Positions 40,645 to 50,260 of a DNA stretch of 64,000 nucleotides are shown one piece after another. The notes below the pieces were generated by a model. It searched no databases, was not told where the DNA came from, and was given only the letters and a program-made list of their open reading frames with translations. Both the position numbers and the translations under genes were made by a program. The DNA lies in assembly GCF_030687535.1 (NCBI RefSeq), contig NZ_CP117437.1, forward strand, positions 1,199,501 to 1,263,500, read 5' to 3'. The stretch's first letter is position 1. Every line of letters begins with the position of its first letter. The DNA comes from Pseudomonas sp. FP2335. GTDB taxonomy: Bacteria; Pseudomonadota; Gammaproteobacteria; Pseudomonadales; Pseudomonadaceae.

Positions 40645-41273
40645 GGTACTCGGTCGAACGCCGACGCGGTGATCCCCCACTGGCCCAGCCAGTACGAGAC
40701 GATCAACACATACGGCGCCGCCTCAAACGCCACCACAAAGCGGTTGATGCCGATCAGCGTGTCGGAAAACACAAACGATACCGCGCCCGCCGCTGCCAGT
40801 AACGCCGAGCGCTTGGGCACGTCGCTGCCCAGGCGTGCCAACGCTCGCCAGAGCATGGCGCTGATCACCGTTGCGTAAACCACCACGGGGATCAGCAAGT
40901 CGCCGAGGCCGTGTGAGATCAGGATGCTCAGCAGCACAGCCCCCACGCCCAGGGCCAATACCAACGGCAACAGCGCCAAGCGGCGGCAGTCGCTCAAGTA
41001 CGCTTTGAGATACGCCAGGTGCGCGAACAAAAACGCGCCGAGGCCGAAGATAAACAAGTCGCCCGGCCACGCGAGCAGCACATCGCCCACCAGGGAGAAA
41101 ATCAGCCCCAGGCTGATCCAGCGTCGATAGTCGGTGGGCGGCGCATCATGCAGCCAGCCCAGCAGCGCCAATACCGGCAGCGGTTTGACCAGCAGGCACA
41201 ACAACGTCGCGTGGGTGCTCAGGCCGTAGATAAAGGTGCCGGCGCCCATCAACGCAAGAATCAGCCATGGCAT
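40617..41273 (-). CDS. Lysoplasmalogenase-family membrane protein (YhhN/TMEM86)
   Basis: A 218-residue polytopic protein with seven or eight hydrophobic helices. It belongs to the YhhN/TMEM86 family, whose studied members hydrolyse the vinyl ether bond of lysoplasmalogens. Conserved acidic residues in membrane segments are visible in SLVGDVLLAWPGDLF and FVFSDTLIGINRF. The natural substrate in Pseudomonas is not clear. It starts one base before the end of the upstream inhibitor gene region, so the two are cotranscribed. Confidence 0.82.
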   Translation of the reverse strand: MPWLILALMGAGTFIYGLSTHATLLCLLVKPLPVLALLGWLHDAPPTDYRRWISLGLIFSLVGDVLLAWPGDLFIFGLGAFLFAHLAYLKAYLSDCRRLALLPLVLALGVGAVLLSILISHGLGDLLIPVVVYATVISAMLWRALARLGSDVPKRSALLAAAGAVSFVFSDTLIGINRFVVAFEAAPYVLIVSYWLGQWGITASAFDRVPHNLSSVNR

Positions 41274-41274
41274 A

Positions 41275-41664
41275 TCAGTTCACCGTGATGGCGCAGTCGA
41301 AGGTCTCGGCGGGTTCGGCTTCGGGTTCCCAGGGTTGCTGGGAGGTCAGGCGCAAACGGCCCTGGCCCGCGGCGAAGGCCTGGAAGCGCCAGGTGGATTG
41401 CCCGCCGCCGCCGATCACCCCGGATTCACTGCTGCTGTAGACCTCGGGGCTCAACGCGCGGAGCACGCCGCCGGCGGAGTCCTGGATGGCCCAGCGGTAG
41501 CCGGTGGTGGGGTTGCTCGGCAGGGTCAGGATCAGGTTCTGCCCGGTCTTGAGCTGGAGCGGGCAGGCGCTTTGCTTGTCCACGCTGACGTTTTGCTTGG
41601 GAGCACTGGCGCAGGCGGCCAGCAGAGCAAGGCTCAAGGGGAGAAGCAGGCGGGCAGCAGTCAT
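41275..41664 (-). CDS. Chagasin-like (I42) protease-inhibitor lipoprotein
   Basis: A 129-residue lipoprotein. Signal peptide with lipobox LLAAC (Cys18), then the I42 fold with the inhibitory loop NPTTGYRW, a central Gly-rich loop and a C-terminal strand. Chagasin-type proteins block papain-family cysteine proteases; in bacteria the target is unclear. The ATG at 41664 is chosen because only it gives a signal peptide; the frame runs open to 41793. The next gene downstream is the lysoplasmalogenase gene, one base away; upstream is lon with a REP between. Confidence 0.85.
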   Translation of the reverse strand: MTAARLLLPLSLALLAACASAPKQNVSVDKQSACPLQLKTGQNLILTLPSNPTTGYRWAIQDSAGGVLRALSPEVYSSSESGVIGGGGQSTWRFQAFAAGQGRLRLTSQQPWEPEAEPAETFDCAITVN

Positions 41665-41747
41665 GAAGCCTCCGTTGATTGACGACGAAGGGCGAGCATA
41701 ACCGAAGATGAGACAAGGTGTGACAAGGCGAAAGTGACATAAACCAT

Positions 41748-41879
41748 TGTAGTGAGCGGGCTTGCCCCGCGCCGGGTGGCGAAGCCGCCCCAACCAGGCC
41801 GCTGCGGTGTTCCAGCAAGACCGAGGTGCCTGGGTTTGGGGCGGCTGCGCCGCCCAGCGCGGGCAAGCCCGCTCACTAC
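41748..41879. repeat. Long REP-type inverted repeat, family B (copy 2)
   Basis: A 132-bp element with TGTAGTGAGCGGGCTTGCCC and GGGCAAGCCCGCTCACTAC ends. Its central segment (GCTGCGGTGTTCCAGCAAGA then CCGAGGTG) is the inverse complement of the centre in the copies at 19359 and 53513, so it is inserted in the opposite orientation. It lies between lon and the inhibitor gene. Confidence 0.9.
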
Positions 41880-41883
41880 CGTG

Positions 41884-44307
41884 TTATTGGAAGAGTACTT
41901 TGGCGACGTCAGCGAAGCGCTTGGCGAAGTGCACCGTCATGCCTTCCTTGAGGTACTCCGGCAACTCCTCAAAGCTGCCACGGTTCGGCTCCGGCAAAAT
42001 CAGTTCATGAATCTTCTGGCGCCGAGCCGCAATCACCTTCTCACGCACGCCGCCAATCGGCAGTACGTGCCCGGTCAACGTCAGCTCGCCAGTCATGGCC
42101 ACGCCTTTTTTCGGCGGCTGGTTGCGCGCCAGCGACAGCAATGCACTGGCCATGGTCACGCCGGCGCTCGGGCCGTCTTTTGGCGTGGCGCCTTCCGGCA
42201 CGTGCAAGTGCACGAAGGCTTCGTCGAAGAAATTCGGATCACCGCCAAACGACTTCAGGTTCGAGCTGATGTAGCTGTAGGCGATTTCGGCGGACTCCTT
42301 CATCACTTCACCCAACTGCCCGGTGAGCTTGAAGCCGCGATTGAGCGTATGGATGCGCGTCGCCTCGATCGGCAATGTGGCGCCGCCCATGCTGGTCCAG
42401 GCCAGGCCAGTGATCACCCCGGTGCCGGACAGTACCTGCTCATTGCGGAACACCGGTATCCCCAGGGAGCGTTCCAGGTCCTTGGTGCCGATCTTGATCA
42501 CCGAGTCCGGCTCATCCAGCAGCTTGACCACCGCCTTACGCACCAGTTTGCCCAGCTGTTTCTCCAACTGGCGCACCCCGGCTTCGCGGGCGTAACCGTC
42601 GATCAAGGCGCGCAGGGCGCCGTCGCTGATGGTCAGGCTGTTTTTCGCCACGCCGGCTTTTTCCAGCTGTTTGGGCCACAGGTGGCGCTTGGCGATGGCG
42701 ACCTTTTCTTCGGTGATATAGCCCGACAGGCGAATCACTTCCATGCGGTCCAGCAGCGGGCCGGGGATCGAGTCGAGGGTGTTGGCGGTGCACACGAACA
42801 GCACTTTGGACAGGTCCAGGCGCAGGTCCAGGTAGTGGTCGAGAAATTCGATGTTCTGTTCCGGGTCGAGCGTTTCCAGCAAGGCCGACGCCGGGTCGCC
42901 CTGGAAGCTCTGGCCCATCTTGTCGATCTCGTCGAGCATGATCACCGGGTTCATCACCTCCACATCCTTGAGTGCCTGCACCAGCTTGCCGGGCAGGGCG
43001 CCGATGTAGGTGCGGCGGTGGCCCTTGATCTCGGCTTCGTCGCGCATGCCGCCGACGCTGAAGCGGTAGAACGGCCGCCCCAGGGATTCGGCGATGGATT
43101 TACCCACGCTGGTCTTGCCCACACCCGGCGGGCCTACCAACAGCACGATGGAGCCGGCGACTTCACCTTTATAGGCACCCACCGCGAGGAATTCGAGGAT
43201 GCGGCTCTTGATGTCATCCAGGCCCGCATGGTGTTTGTCCAGCACCTTGCGTGCGTGTTTCAGGTCGAGCTTGTCCTTGCCGTATACGCCCCACGGCACC
43301 GCAGTGGCCCAGTCCAGGTAGTTGCGCGTGACCGCGTATTCCGGCGAGCCGGTTTCCAGGATCGACAGTTTGTTCAGTTCTTCATCGATGCGTTTCTGCG
43401 CCTGGGGCGGCAGCACCTTGCCTTCTAGGCGTTGCTCGAATTGTTCGACGTCGGCGCTGCGATCGTCCTTGGTCAAACCCAACTCCTGCTGGATGACCTT
43501 GAGTTGTTCCTTGAGGAAAAACTCGCGCTGGTGCTCACCGATATTGCGGTTCACCTCGGCGGAAATTTCCTTTTGCAGGCGTGCGACTTCCACCTCTTTG
43601 CGTAGCATCGGCAACACTTTCTCCATGCGCTTGAGCATGGGCACGCAGTCCAGCACTTCCTGCAACTCGTTACCGGTGGCCGAAGTCAGCGCGGCGGCGA
43701 AGTCGGTAAGCGGCGACGGGTCGTTGGGGCTGAAGCGGTTGAGGTAGTTCTTCAACTCTTCGCTGTACAGCGGGTTGAGCGGCAGCAGTTCCTTGATCGC
43801 ATTGATCAGCGCCATGCCGTAGGCCTTGACCTCGTCGGTCGGCTCGGACGGCTGGTGCGGGTACTCCACTTCCACCAGGTACGGCGGACGATGGTGCTTG
43901 AGCCAGGTCTTGATGCGCACACGGGTCAGGCCCTGGGCGACAAATTGCAGCTTGCCGTTCTCACGGCTGGCGTGGTGCACCTTCACCAGGGTGCCGTACA
44001 GCGGCAGGCTGGAGGTGTCGAAATGGCGCGGGTCTTCCGGCGGCGTGTCCATGAAGAACAGGGCGAGGTTGTGGTGGTCGGATTTGCTCACCAACTCCAG
44101 GGTCTCGGCCCACGGCTCTTCGTTGACAATCACCGGCAGCACTTGCGCCGGGAAGAACGGGCGGTTGTGGATCGGGATGATATAGACCTTGTCCGGCAGG
44201 TTCTGCCCAGGCAGCGCCAGGCCGGTGTTGGACGAAGGGGATTGCGCGTTTTCGGGATCGGCGTAGTCGTTTAGATCGTATTCGGGGAATTCTTGCTGGT
44301 CGCTCAT
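41884..44307 (-). CDS. lon: Lon protease (AsrA-type second Lon)
   Basis: An 807-residue ATP-dependent serine protease. The N-terminal LAN domain begins after an acidic 40-residue leader (DKVYIIPIHNRPFFPAQVLPV). The AAA+ module has Walker A GPPGVGKTS and Walker B VIMLDEIDKMG. The protease domain has the Ser-Lys dyad in PKDGPSAGV and GGVREKVIAARR. The acidic N-terminal extension and the I42 neighbour fit the second Lon of pseudomonads (AsrA type) rather than the clpX-linked one. Degrades damaged and regulatory proteins. Confidence 0.93.
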   Translation of the reverse strand: MSDQQEFPEYDLNDYADPENAQSPSSNTGLALPGQNLPDKVYIIPIHNRPFFPAQVLPVIVNEEPWAETLELVSKSDHHNLALFFMDTPPEDPRHFDTSSLPLYGTLVKVHHASRENGKLQFVAQGLTRVRIKTWLKHHRPPYLVEVEYPHQPSEPTDEVKAYGMALINAIKELLPLNPLYSEELKNYLNRFSPNDPSPLTDFAAALTSATGNELQEVLDCVPMLKRMEKVLPMLRKEVEVARLQKEISAEVNRNIGEHQREFFLKEQLKVIQQELGLTKDDRSADVEQFEQRLEGKVLPPQAQKRIDEELNKLSILETGSPEYAVTRNYLDWATAVPWGVYGKDKLDLKHARKVLDKHHAGLDDIKSRILEFLAVGAYKGEVAGSIVLLVGPPGVGKTSVGKSIAESLGRPFYRFSVGGMRDEAEIKGHRRTYIGALPGKLVQALKDVEVMNPVIMLDEIDKMGQSFQGDPASALLETLDPEQNIEFLDHYLDLRLDLSKVLFVCTANTLDSIPGPLLDRMEVIRLSGYITEEKVAIAKRHLWPKQLEKAGVAKNSLTISDGALRALIDGYAREAGVRQLEKQLGKLVRKAVVKLLDEPDSVIKIGTKDLERSLGIPVFRNEQVLSGTGVITGLAWTSMGGATLPIEATRIHTLNRGFKLTGQLGEVMKESAEIAYSYISSNLKSFGGDPNFFDEAFVHLHVPEGATPKDGPSAGVTMASALLSLARNQPPKKGVAMTGELTLTGHVLPIGGVREKVIAARRQKIHELILPEPNRGSFEELPEYLKEGMTVHFAKRFADVAKVLFQ

Positions 44308-44408
44308 GGGGCACCTGCGTCATTAAGTATGCAGGTTAGATGGGGCGGGGTTGCGGTGGTTTCAATGGTGGGGGCGAGATAGCAACATATTGCACAGTAT
44401 TTCTGCCC

Positions 44409-44436
44409 TGTGGGAGCAGGCAAGCCAGCTCCCACA
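44409..44436. repeat. 28-bp single-hairpin REP derivative
   Basis: Identical in layout to the one at 38343 (TGTGGGAGCAGGCAAGCC, then AGCTCCCACA), followed on the plus strand by TTTT. It lies 18 bp after the GntR gene end and before lon, where it could serve as a terminator. Confidence 0.75.
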
Positions 44437-44453
44437 TTTTAAATTGCGTTTAG

Positions 44454-45443
44454 TCAGCTGATTTTGTGCAGGTAGGAGGGCAGGGGTTGCTCTGGTAGCA
44501 CCGACAACACCTTGAGGCGCTGCAACATCCGCTGCCTGGCGCGCTGAAGATGCTCGCGCAGGTTGAGCGCCGCCGCATCAAACGCGCCATGCAACAACAA
44601 CTCCAGAATCAACCGATGTTCGGCCAACATCGCCGGGTCCGCGCCGATGCCCAGCAACCGGTAAAAAATCCGGCTGATGATCATCGGGCTCTGCCCCTGG
44701 CGGATCAGTGCGGCGATCTTGCGGTTCTGCAAGCCGGCCAGGCAGCGTTGATGCAGATCCTCTTCGATCTGTTCGATGGCTTGCAGGCTGCATTGCGGGC
44801 TTTCCTGCGCTTCCAGCACCCGCTGCAACATCGCTTCCAGTGTCTCGCGATCCAGCCCCGGTGCGCTTTGGCGCAAGGCTTCGGGCTCCAGGCACGCGCG
44901 CAGTTCGTAGTCTTCGGTGACTTCCCGCGCGGTCAACGGCCCGGCCAGCCACTGGGAGTAAGGCTCTTTTTCCACCAGGCCACGGTCGCGCAAACGCATC
45001 AGTGCCTCACGTACCACCGCACGGCTGACGCCGTAATGGTCAGCCGCGGCTTGTTCGTCCAGGCGGTAATGGCCGAAGGCAATGCAGGTGGACAACGCCG
45101 CGCCGATTTCCTCGACGATGCGTTCGCCCAGCGGCCGCGTGTCCACCAGCTCATCTTCACCGTTCAGGCCCAGGTGCGCATGGCTCAAGGGCAGGCGCAA
45201 CGGCTCCAGCGCCAGGCCCTCGGGGTTGATCAGATAACCCCGGCCGTTGAAGCGGCAGATCAAGCCTTCGTCATGCAGCAGGTCCAATGCCTTGCGCACC
45301 GGCACGCGGCTGGTGCCGAACAGTTCGGCCAGCGGCGCTTCCAGTAACACCAGGCCATGGCGGGCCGTGCCGTTGACGATCGCGTCACGCAACACCTGGT
45401 GAATCATCGCGTAACGAGAGGCCGAGGCGGACGCTGCTTTCAT
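44454..45443 (-). CDS. GntR/FCD regulator with two winged-helix domains
   Basis: A 329-residue regulator from ATG 45443 (MKAASASASRYAMIHQVLRD), which follows AGGGA; an upstream ATG at 45488 is possible. The first GntR winged helix is about residues 9-73 (PLAELFGTSRVPVRKALDLLHDEGL). A second complete one is about 105-165 (AADHYGVSRAVVREALMRLRDRGLV). An FCD effector domain follows (about 175-320). Most FCD regulators have only one DNA-binding domain. It is divergent from the amidase cluster and is its likely regulator; related operator elements lie between. Confidence 0.85.
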   Translation of the reverse strand: MKAASASASRYAMIHQVLRDAIVNGTARHGLVLLEAPLAELFGTSRVPVRKALDLLHDEGLICRFNGRGYLINPEGLALEPLRLPLSHAHLGLNGEDELVDTRPLGERIVEEIGAALSTCIAFGHYRLDEQAAADHYGVSRAVVREALMRLRDRGLVEKEPYSQWLAGPLTAREVTEDYELRACLEPEALRQSAPGLDRETLEAMLQRVLEAQESPQCSLQAIEQIEEDLHQRCLAGLQNRKIAALIRQGQSPMIISRIFYRLLGIGADPAMLAEHRLILELLLHGAFDAAALNLREHLQRARQRMLQRLKVLSVLPEQPLPSYLHKIS

Positions 45444-45570
45444 TGCTTTCCCTGGGGCATGTAGGACGGTGGCCGGGGATTCTCTCATAACTTGCGCCTG
45501 TCACCCTGCGCCACGGCGATGGCACTTTTTTGGGGCCTTGAATGTAGGGATGTTACTTTTCTGCACCAAA

Positions 45571-45595
45571 ATGTACTTATTAATAAAAGATACAT
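45571..45595. promoter_or_regulatory. AT-rich inverted element, distal candidate operator
   Basis: ATGTA at 45571-45575 and TACAT at 45591-45595 frame an AT-rich core with TTATTAATAA. It is preceded by AAA and resembles the proximal element at 45735. It lies between the divergent GntR and amidase genes. Confidence 0.5.
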
Positions 45596-45734
45596 TATTT
45601 CATTGAAGGCGCTATTCGGCGTTCCCGCAAGATTTTTTTCCGCCAAGCGAAAGCATCTATCCCGCAGCTCTGGGCGAAATTCCCTACTTGCACGATGCGT
45701 CCCGGACGCAGACTGGCACGAAAGCTGCCTTTGT

Positions 45735-45765
45735 AAAATGTACATTTTATTAATATGTACGTTTT
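45735..45765. promoter_or_regulatory. AT-rich inverted element, proximal candidate operator
   Basis: AAAATGTAC at 45735-45743 and GTACGTTTT at 45757-45765 match as an inverted repeat in eight of nine positions. The core contains ATTTTATTAATAT. The 3' edge touches the amidase ribosome site GGAGG, so binding would block expression. The left half contains the palindrome ATGTACAT. Confidence 0.6.
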
Positions 45766-45779
45766 GGAGGGTCATCTTG

Positions 45780-47102
45780 ATGTCAGACGCCACGTCCATG
45801 GCCGAGGATTTCGCCAGCGGTCGCAACGACCCGGTGCAGGTGCTCGAGCAAGCACTGTTGCACGCGAACATGGCCCCCAGCGTATTTATCTCGGTGAGCG
45901 CCGAGCGTGCCCGGCGTGAAGCCCAAGCCTCTGCCGCACGGTGGCGGGCCGGTCAGCCATTGAGCGTGTTCGACGGCGTGCCATTGGCCTGGAAAGACCT
46001 GTTCGACGTGGCCGGCAGCGTCACCACCGCCGGTGCCGCCTACCGGCGCAACGCTCCCGCCGCCGCGCTTGATGCGCCCTGTGTCGGCCTGTTGTGCCGC
46101 GCCGGGATGGTCAGCGTGGGCAAGACCAACCTCAGCGAACTGGCCTATTCCGGGCTGGGCCTCAACCCGCATTTCGGTACGCCGCACAACCCGAGCAGCA
46201 GCGATCAAGCCCGCATTCCCGGCGGTTCGTCATCGGGTTCGGCGGTCGCCGTCGCGGCCGGGATCGTGCCGATTGCCATGGGCACCGACACCGCCGGTTC
46301 GATCCGCATTCCCGCCGCGTTGAATGGCCTGGTGGGCTACCGCAGCAGCAGCCGACGCTACAGTCGCGACGGCGTATTCCCGTTGTCACGCACCCTCGAC
46401 AGCCTCGGGCCACTGACCCGCAGCGTGCGCGATGCGCTGGCCATCGACGATCTGCTCCACGGCCGCCGCCAGACCCACAGCGCCCGCAGCCTCAAGGGCC
46501 TGCGCCTGGTGCTGGCGCAACAGGACGCCGAACCCGCGGTGCGCAACAACCTGCTGCACGCCGTGCAGCGACTCAAAGCCGCCGGTGCGCTGATCGAAGA
46601 ACGTGAATGCCAGGCGTTCCAGGCCACCTTGCAGCTGATCCGGGATCACGGCTGGCTGGGCTCCTTCGAAGCCTTCGCCCTGCACGAAGCGTTGCTCGAC
46701 AGCCCCGACGCCGCGCACCTCGACCCCCGCGTACGGCGCCGCCTCGAAGCTGCCCGCGGCTTGCCCGCCAGCCAATTGCTGCACCTGACCGAAGCCCGCC
46801 GTCGCCTGCAACAGCAACTGGCCGACGACCTCGACGGCGCCCTCCTGATCACCCCGACCGTCGCCCACGTCGCGCCGCCCCTGGCACCGCTGGAAGCCGA
46901 CGACGACCTGTTCATCCAAACCAACCTCGCCACCCTGCGCCTGACCATGCCCGGCAGTTTCCTGGACATGCCCGGCGTGACCCTGCCCAGCGGCCGCGAT
47001 GCCCTGGGCCTGCCCACCGGGCTGCTGCTCAGCGCCCCGACGGGGGAAGACGCGCGCGTGTTGCGCGCGGCGTTGTCCGTCGAATCCGTACTGACTATTT
47101 AA
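45780..47102 (+). CDS. Amidase-signature hydrolase, probable half-amidase
   Basis: A 440-residue amidase-signature enzyme with the Ser-Ser-Lys triad: Lys72 in PLAWKDLF, cis-Ser near 150 in GGSSSGSA and nucleophile Ser174 in [11 protein letters not shown]. It should hydrolyse a carbon-nitrogen amide bond in the cytoplasm. Start ATG at 45780 follows GGAGG; the open frame back to 45492 crosses the AT-rich operator region and is rejected as coding. It is followed 11 bp later by the cyclic-imide-hydrolase-like gene. That pairing suggests it acts on the half-amide made by that enzyme. Confidence 0.88.
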   Translation: MSDATSMAEDFASGRNDPVQVLEQALLHANMAPSVFISVSAERARREAQASAARWRAGQPLSVFDGVPLAWKDLFDVAGSVTTAGAAYRRNAPAAALDAPCVGLLCRAGMVSVGKTNLSELAYSGLGLNPHFGTPHNPSSSDQARIPGGSSSGSAVAVAAGIVPIAMGTDTAGSIRIPAALNGLVGYRSSSRRYSRDGVFPLSRTLDSLGPLTRSVRDALAIDDLLHGRRQTHSARSLKGLRLVLAQQDAEPAVRNNLLHAVQRLKAAGALIEERECQAFQATLQLIRDHGWLGSFEAFALHEALLDSPDAAHLDPRVRRRLEAARGLPASQLLHLTEARRRLQQQLADDLDGALLITPTVAHVAPPLAPLEADDDLFIQTNLATLRLTMPGSFLDMPGVTLPSGRDALGLPTGLLLSAPTGEDARVLRAALSVESVLTI

Positions 47103-47113
47103 GGAGACACACC

Positions 47114-47992
47114 ATGGCTAAAGACATCCTTTGTGCATTTGGCGTCGACGTTGACGCCGTCGCCGGCTGGCTCGGTTCCTACGGCGGTGAAGACTCGCCG
47201 GACGACATTTCCCGTGGCCTGTTCGCCGGAGAAATCGGCGCGCCACGCCTGCTCAAACTGTTCGAACGCTACGGCCTGCGCACCACCTGGTTTATCCCCG
47301 GTCACTCGATGGAAACCTTCCCCGAGCAGATGAAGGCCGTGGCCGACGCCGGCCACGAAATCGGCGTGCACGGCTACAGCCACGAAAACCCCATCGCCAT
47401 GACTGCCGAGCAGGAAGAAATCGTCCTCGATAAATCCATCGAACTGATCACCCAAGTCACCGGCAAACGCCCCACTGGCTACGTCGCCCCGTGGTGGGAG
47501 TTCAGCAAGGTCACCAACGAGCTGCTGCTGAAAAAAGGCATCAAGTACGACCACAGCCTGATGCACAACGACTTCCATCCCTACTACGTGCGCAAGGGCG
47601 ACAGCTGGACCAAGATCGACTACAGCCAGCACCCCGACACCTGGATGAAGCCCCTGGTGCGCGGCGAGGAAACCGACCTGGTGGAGATCCCGGCCAACTG
47701 GTACCTCGACGACCTGCCGCCGATGATGTTCATCAAGAAAGCCCCCAACAGCCACGGCTTCGTCAACCCGCGTCACCTCGAAGAAATGTGGCGCGACCAG
47801 TTCGACTGGGTCTACCGCGAACACGAACACGCGGTGTTCACCATGACCATCCACCCCGACGTGTCCGGCCGCCCGCAAGTGCTGCTGATGCTCGAACGCC
47901 TGATCGAACACATCCAGAGCCATGCCGGCGTGCGCTTCGTCACCTTTGACGAAATCGCCGACGACTTCATCCGCCGCCAACCCCGTACCTGA
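47114..47992 (+). CDS. Cyclic-imide-hydrolase/polysaccharide-deacetylase-fold metalloenzyme
   Basis: A 292-residue enzyme of the NodB/PuuE-like fold. Metal-binding candidates are Asp12/Asp14 in [12 protein letters not shown] and His86/His90 in [16 protein letters not shown] and [11 protein letters not shown] are the other conserved boxes. Its length matches the Pseudomonas putida cyclic imide hydrolases, which open rings such as succinimide to half-amides, and the fold agrees. A peptidoglycan or chitin deacetylase is less likely since no signal peptide is present. An allantoinase-type role is the main alternative. Confidence 0.78.
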   Translation: MAKDILCAFGVDVDAVAGWLGSYGGEDSPDDISRGLFAGEIGAPRLLKLFERYGLRTTWFIPGHSMETFPEQMKAVADAGHEIGVHGYSHENPIAMTAEQEEIVLDKSIELITQVTGKRPTGYVAPWWEFSKVTNELLLKKGIKYDHSLMHNDFHPYYVRKGDSWTKIDYSQHPDTWMKPLVRGEETDLVEIPANWYLDDLPPMMFIKKAPNSHGFVNPRHLEEMWRDQFDWVYREHEHAVFTMTIHPDVSGRPQVLLMLERLIEHIQSHAGVRFVTFDEIADDFIRRQPRT

Positions 47993-48010
47993 CCCCCTGA
48001 GGCGCGACCC

Positions 48011-49351
48011 ATGTCCATCTATAACAAGCTTGACCTGACTGGCTGGAAACCCCGGCAACTGACCTCCAAGGAAGTGCGTTTCGCGACCTGGATCGCGTTT
48101 TTCGCCTGGGTGTTTGCGGTGTATGACTTCATCCTCTTCGGCACCTTGCTGCCGGAAATCGGCCGGCACTTCGGCTGGGGGGAAGTGGAGCAAGCGCAAA
48201 TCGCGACCTGGGTCGCGGTGGGCACGGCGGTGGTGGCGTTTGCTATTGGGCCGGTGGTCGACAAGTTGGGCCGGCGCAAAGGCATTATCTTCACCGTGGC
48301 GGGTTCCGCGCTGTGTTCGGCGCTGACTGCGATCGGTGGTGCGTGGGGCAAGTCGCCGCTGATACTGATCCGTTCGTTGGGCGGCCTGGGCTATGCCGAG
48401 GAAACCGTCAACGCCACCTACCTGAGCGAGCTGTACGGCGCCTCGGAAGATCCGCGCCTGACCAAGCGCCGTGGCTTCATCTACAGCCTGGTGCAAGGCG
48501 GCTGGCCGGTCGGTGCGTTGATCGCCGCCGGTTTGACCGCACTGTTGCTGCCGATCATCGGCTGGCAGGGTTGCTTTATCTTTGCCGCGATCCCGGCCAT
48601 CGTCATCGCGATCATGGCGCGCAAGCTCAAGGAGAGCCCGCAGTTCCAGATCCACGAACGCATCAGCCAACTGCGCAAAAGCGGCGCGGTGACTGAAGCG
48701 CAAAACGTCGCCGTCACCTACGGCGTGGACTACGACGAACACGGCAAGGCCGGCCTCAAGGCCGCGTTCCGTGGCCCGGCCCGTCGTGCCACCCTGGTGA
48801 TCGGTGCCGCGCTGTTGCTCAACTGGGCCGCGATCCAGGTGTTCAGCGTGCTGGGTACGTCGGTGATTGTCAGCGTGCACCACATCTCGTTCGAAAACTC
48901 GCTGATCATCCTCGTGCTCTCGAACCTGGTGGGTTACTGCGGTTACCTCAGCCACGGTTGGATGGGCGACAAGATCGGCCGTCGCAACGTCATCGGCCTG
49001 GGCTGGATGCTCGGCGGGCTGTCGTTCGCCGGCATGCTGTTCGGCCCGAGCAACATGGCGATGGTGGTCGGGCTGTACAGCCTGGGCCTGTTCTTCCTGA
49101 TCGGCCCGTACTCGGCGGCACTGTTTTTTATCAGCGAGAGTTTCCCCACCAGCATCCGCGCCACCGGCGGCGCGATCATCCATGCCATGGGCCCGATTGG
49201 TGCCGTGGTCGCAGGTTTCGGCGCGACCCAAGTGCTGGCCGCCGGCAGCGACTGGCAGACCGCCGCGCTGTGGTTCGGTGCGGTGCCGTGCTTCCTGTCC
49301 GGTGTGTTGATGTTTGCCGCGCGCCATGTGCGTCCGGAAACCGTTCAGTAA
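48011..49351 (+). CDS. MFS transporter of the amidase/imidase cluster
   Basis: A 446-residue major facilitator with twelve predicted helices, of the sugar/aromatic-acid carrier type. The loop 2-3 motif is [15 protein letters not shown] and the repeat motif in the second half is [14 protein letters not shown]. The N-terminal 30 residues are cytoplasmic. It is 18 bp downstream of the imidase-like gene, so likely imports the substrate of the pathway. Substrate identity cannot be read from sequence. Confidence 0.88.
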   Translation: MSIYNKLDLTGWKPRQLTSKEVRFATWIAFFAWVFAVYDFILFGTLLPEIGRHFGWGEVEQAQIATWVAVGTAVVAFAIGPVVDKLGRRKGIIFTVAGSALCSALTAIGGAWGKSPLILIRSLGGLGYAEETVNATYLSELYGASEDPRLTKRRGFIYSLVQGGWPVGALIAAGLTALLLPIIGWQGCFIFAAIPAIVIAIMARKLKESPQFQIHERISQLRKSGAVTEAQNVAVTYGVDYDEHGKAGLKAAFRGPARRATLVIGAALLLNWAAIQVFSVLGTSVIVSVHHISFENSLIILVLSNLVGYCGYLSHGWMGDKIGRRNVIGLGWMLGGLSFAGMLFGPSNMAMVVGLYSLGLFFLIGPYSAALFFISESFPTSIRATGGAIIHAMGPIGAVVAGFGATQVLAAGSDWQTAALWFGAVPCFLSGVLMFAARHVRPETVQ

Positions 49352-49361
49352 GGAGTTTTTG

Positions 49362-50123
49362 ATGAACCGTAAAGTTGCCTTGATTACCGGTGCCGCCAGC
49401 GGCATCGGCCAAGCCCTCGCCGTGGCCTATGCGCGGGTCGGTGTGGCGGTGGTCGGCGGGTATTACCCGGCCGACCCCCATGACCCGCAAACCACCGTAG
49501 CCCTGGTGCAACAAGCCGGCGGCGAGTGCCTGATGTTGCCGCTGGACGTGGGCGATACCGCCTCGGTCGACGCTCTGGCCGCGCAAGCCGTGGAGCACTT
49601 CGGTCGCCTCGATTACGCGGTGGCCAACGCGGGTTTGCTGCGCCGCGCACCGCTGCTGGAAATGACCGATGCGCTGTGGGACGAGATGCTCAATGTCGAC
49701 CTGACGGGGGTGATGCGCACTTTCCGCGCCGCAGCCCGGCACATGGGCGAAGGCGGCGCGCTGGTGGCGATTTCGTCGATTGCCGGCGGCGTGTACGGCT
49801 GGCAGGAACACAGCCATTACGCCGCAGCCAAGGCCGGCGTGCCGGGGCTGTGCCGCTCGCTGGCGGTGGAGTTGGCAGCCCAGGGCATTCGTTGCAATGC
49901 GGTGATTCCGGGGTTGATCGAGACGCCGCAGTCGTTGGACGCGAAGAACTCCCTGGGGCCCGAAGGCCTGGCGAAAGCCGCGCGGGCGATCCCGCTGGGG
50001 CGGGTAGGGCGGGCGGATGAAGTGGCGTCGCTGGTGCAGTTCTTGACCAGTGAGGCGTCGAGCTACCTGACCGGGCAAAGCATCGTCATCGACGGCGGCC
50101 TGACCGTACGCTGGCCAGACTGA
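49362..50123 (+). CDS. SDR-family oxidoreductase (first of two)
   Basis: A 253-residue short-chain dehydrogenase. The nucleotide loop is TGAASGIGQ; the NNAG box is changed to ANAG; the catalytic Ser, Tyr and Lys lie in [22 protein letters not shown]. The ending [19 protein letters not shown] is typical. The start ATG at 49362 follows AAGGAG, 10 bp after the MFS gene. It probably oxidises or reduces a hydroxyl/keto pathway intermediate. Substrate unknown. Confidence 0.88.
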   Translation: MNRKVALITGAASGIGQALAVAYARVGVAVVGGYYPADPHDPQTTVALVQQAGGECLMLPLDVGDTASVDALAAQAVEHFGRLDYAVANAGLLRRAPLLEMTDALWDEMLNVDLTGVMRTFRAAARHMGEGGALVAISSIAGGVYGWQEHSHYAAAKAGVPGLCRSLAVELAAQGIRCNAVIPGLIETPQSLDAKNSLGPEGLAKAARAIPLGRVGRADEVASLVQFLTSEASSYLTGQSIVIDGGLTVRWPD

Positions 50124-50139
50124 ATGTACTGGGTCCAAA

Positions 50140-50228
50140 TGTGGGAGCGGGCTTGCTCGCGAAAGCGGTGGTTCAGATAAATCAACTGTGACTGACACAC
50201 CGCATTCGCGAGCAAGCCCGCTCCCACA
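50140..50228. repeat. 89-bp REP doublet (family A, copy 4)
   Basis: Same 89-bp layout, with one left-arm change (CGAAAGCGGTGG). It splits the cluster between the two SDR genes, where it could lower downstream transcription or mark an old junction. Confidence 0.95.
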
Positions 50229-50260
50229 CGGGATCTGTGTGAGCTTAAGGGGATTAGTAT

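Noticed and set aside
45492..45779. N-terminal extension of the amidase frame
   Set aside because: It spans the AT-rich operator region and gives a sequence unlike amidases. ATG 45780 has a strong ribosome site and matches the family start.
47114..47992. Secreted chitin or peptidoglycan deacetylase
   Set aside because: No signal peptide, and the partner genes are an amidase and an importer, which fits a cytoplasmic small-molecule hydrolase better. Not fully excluded.
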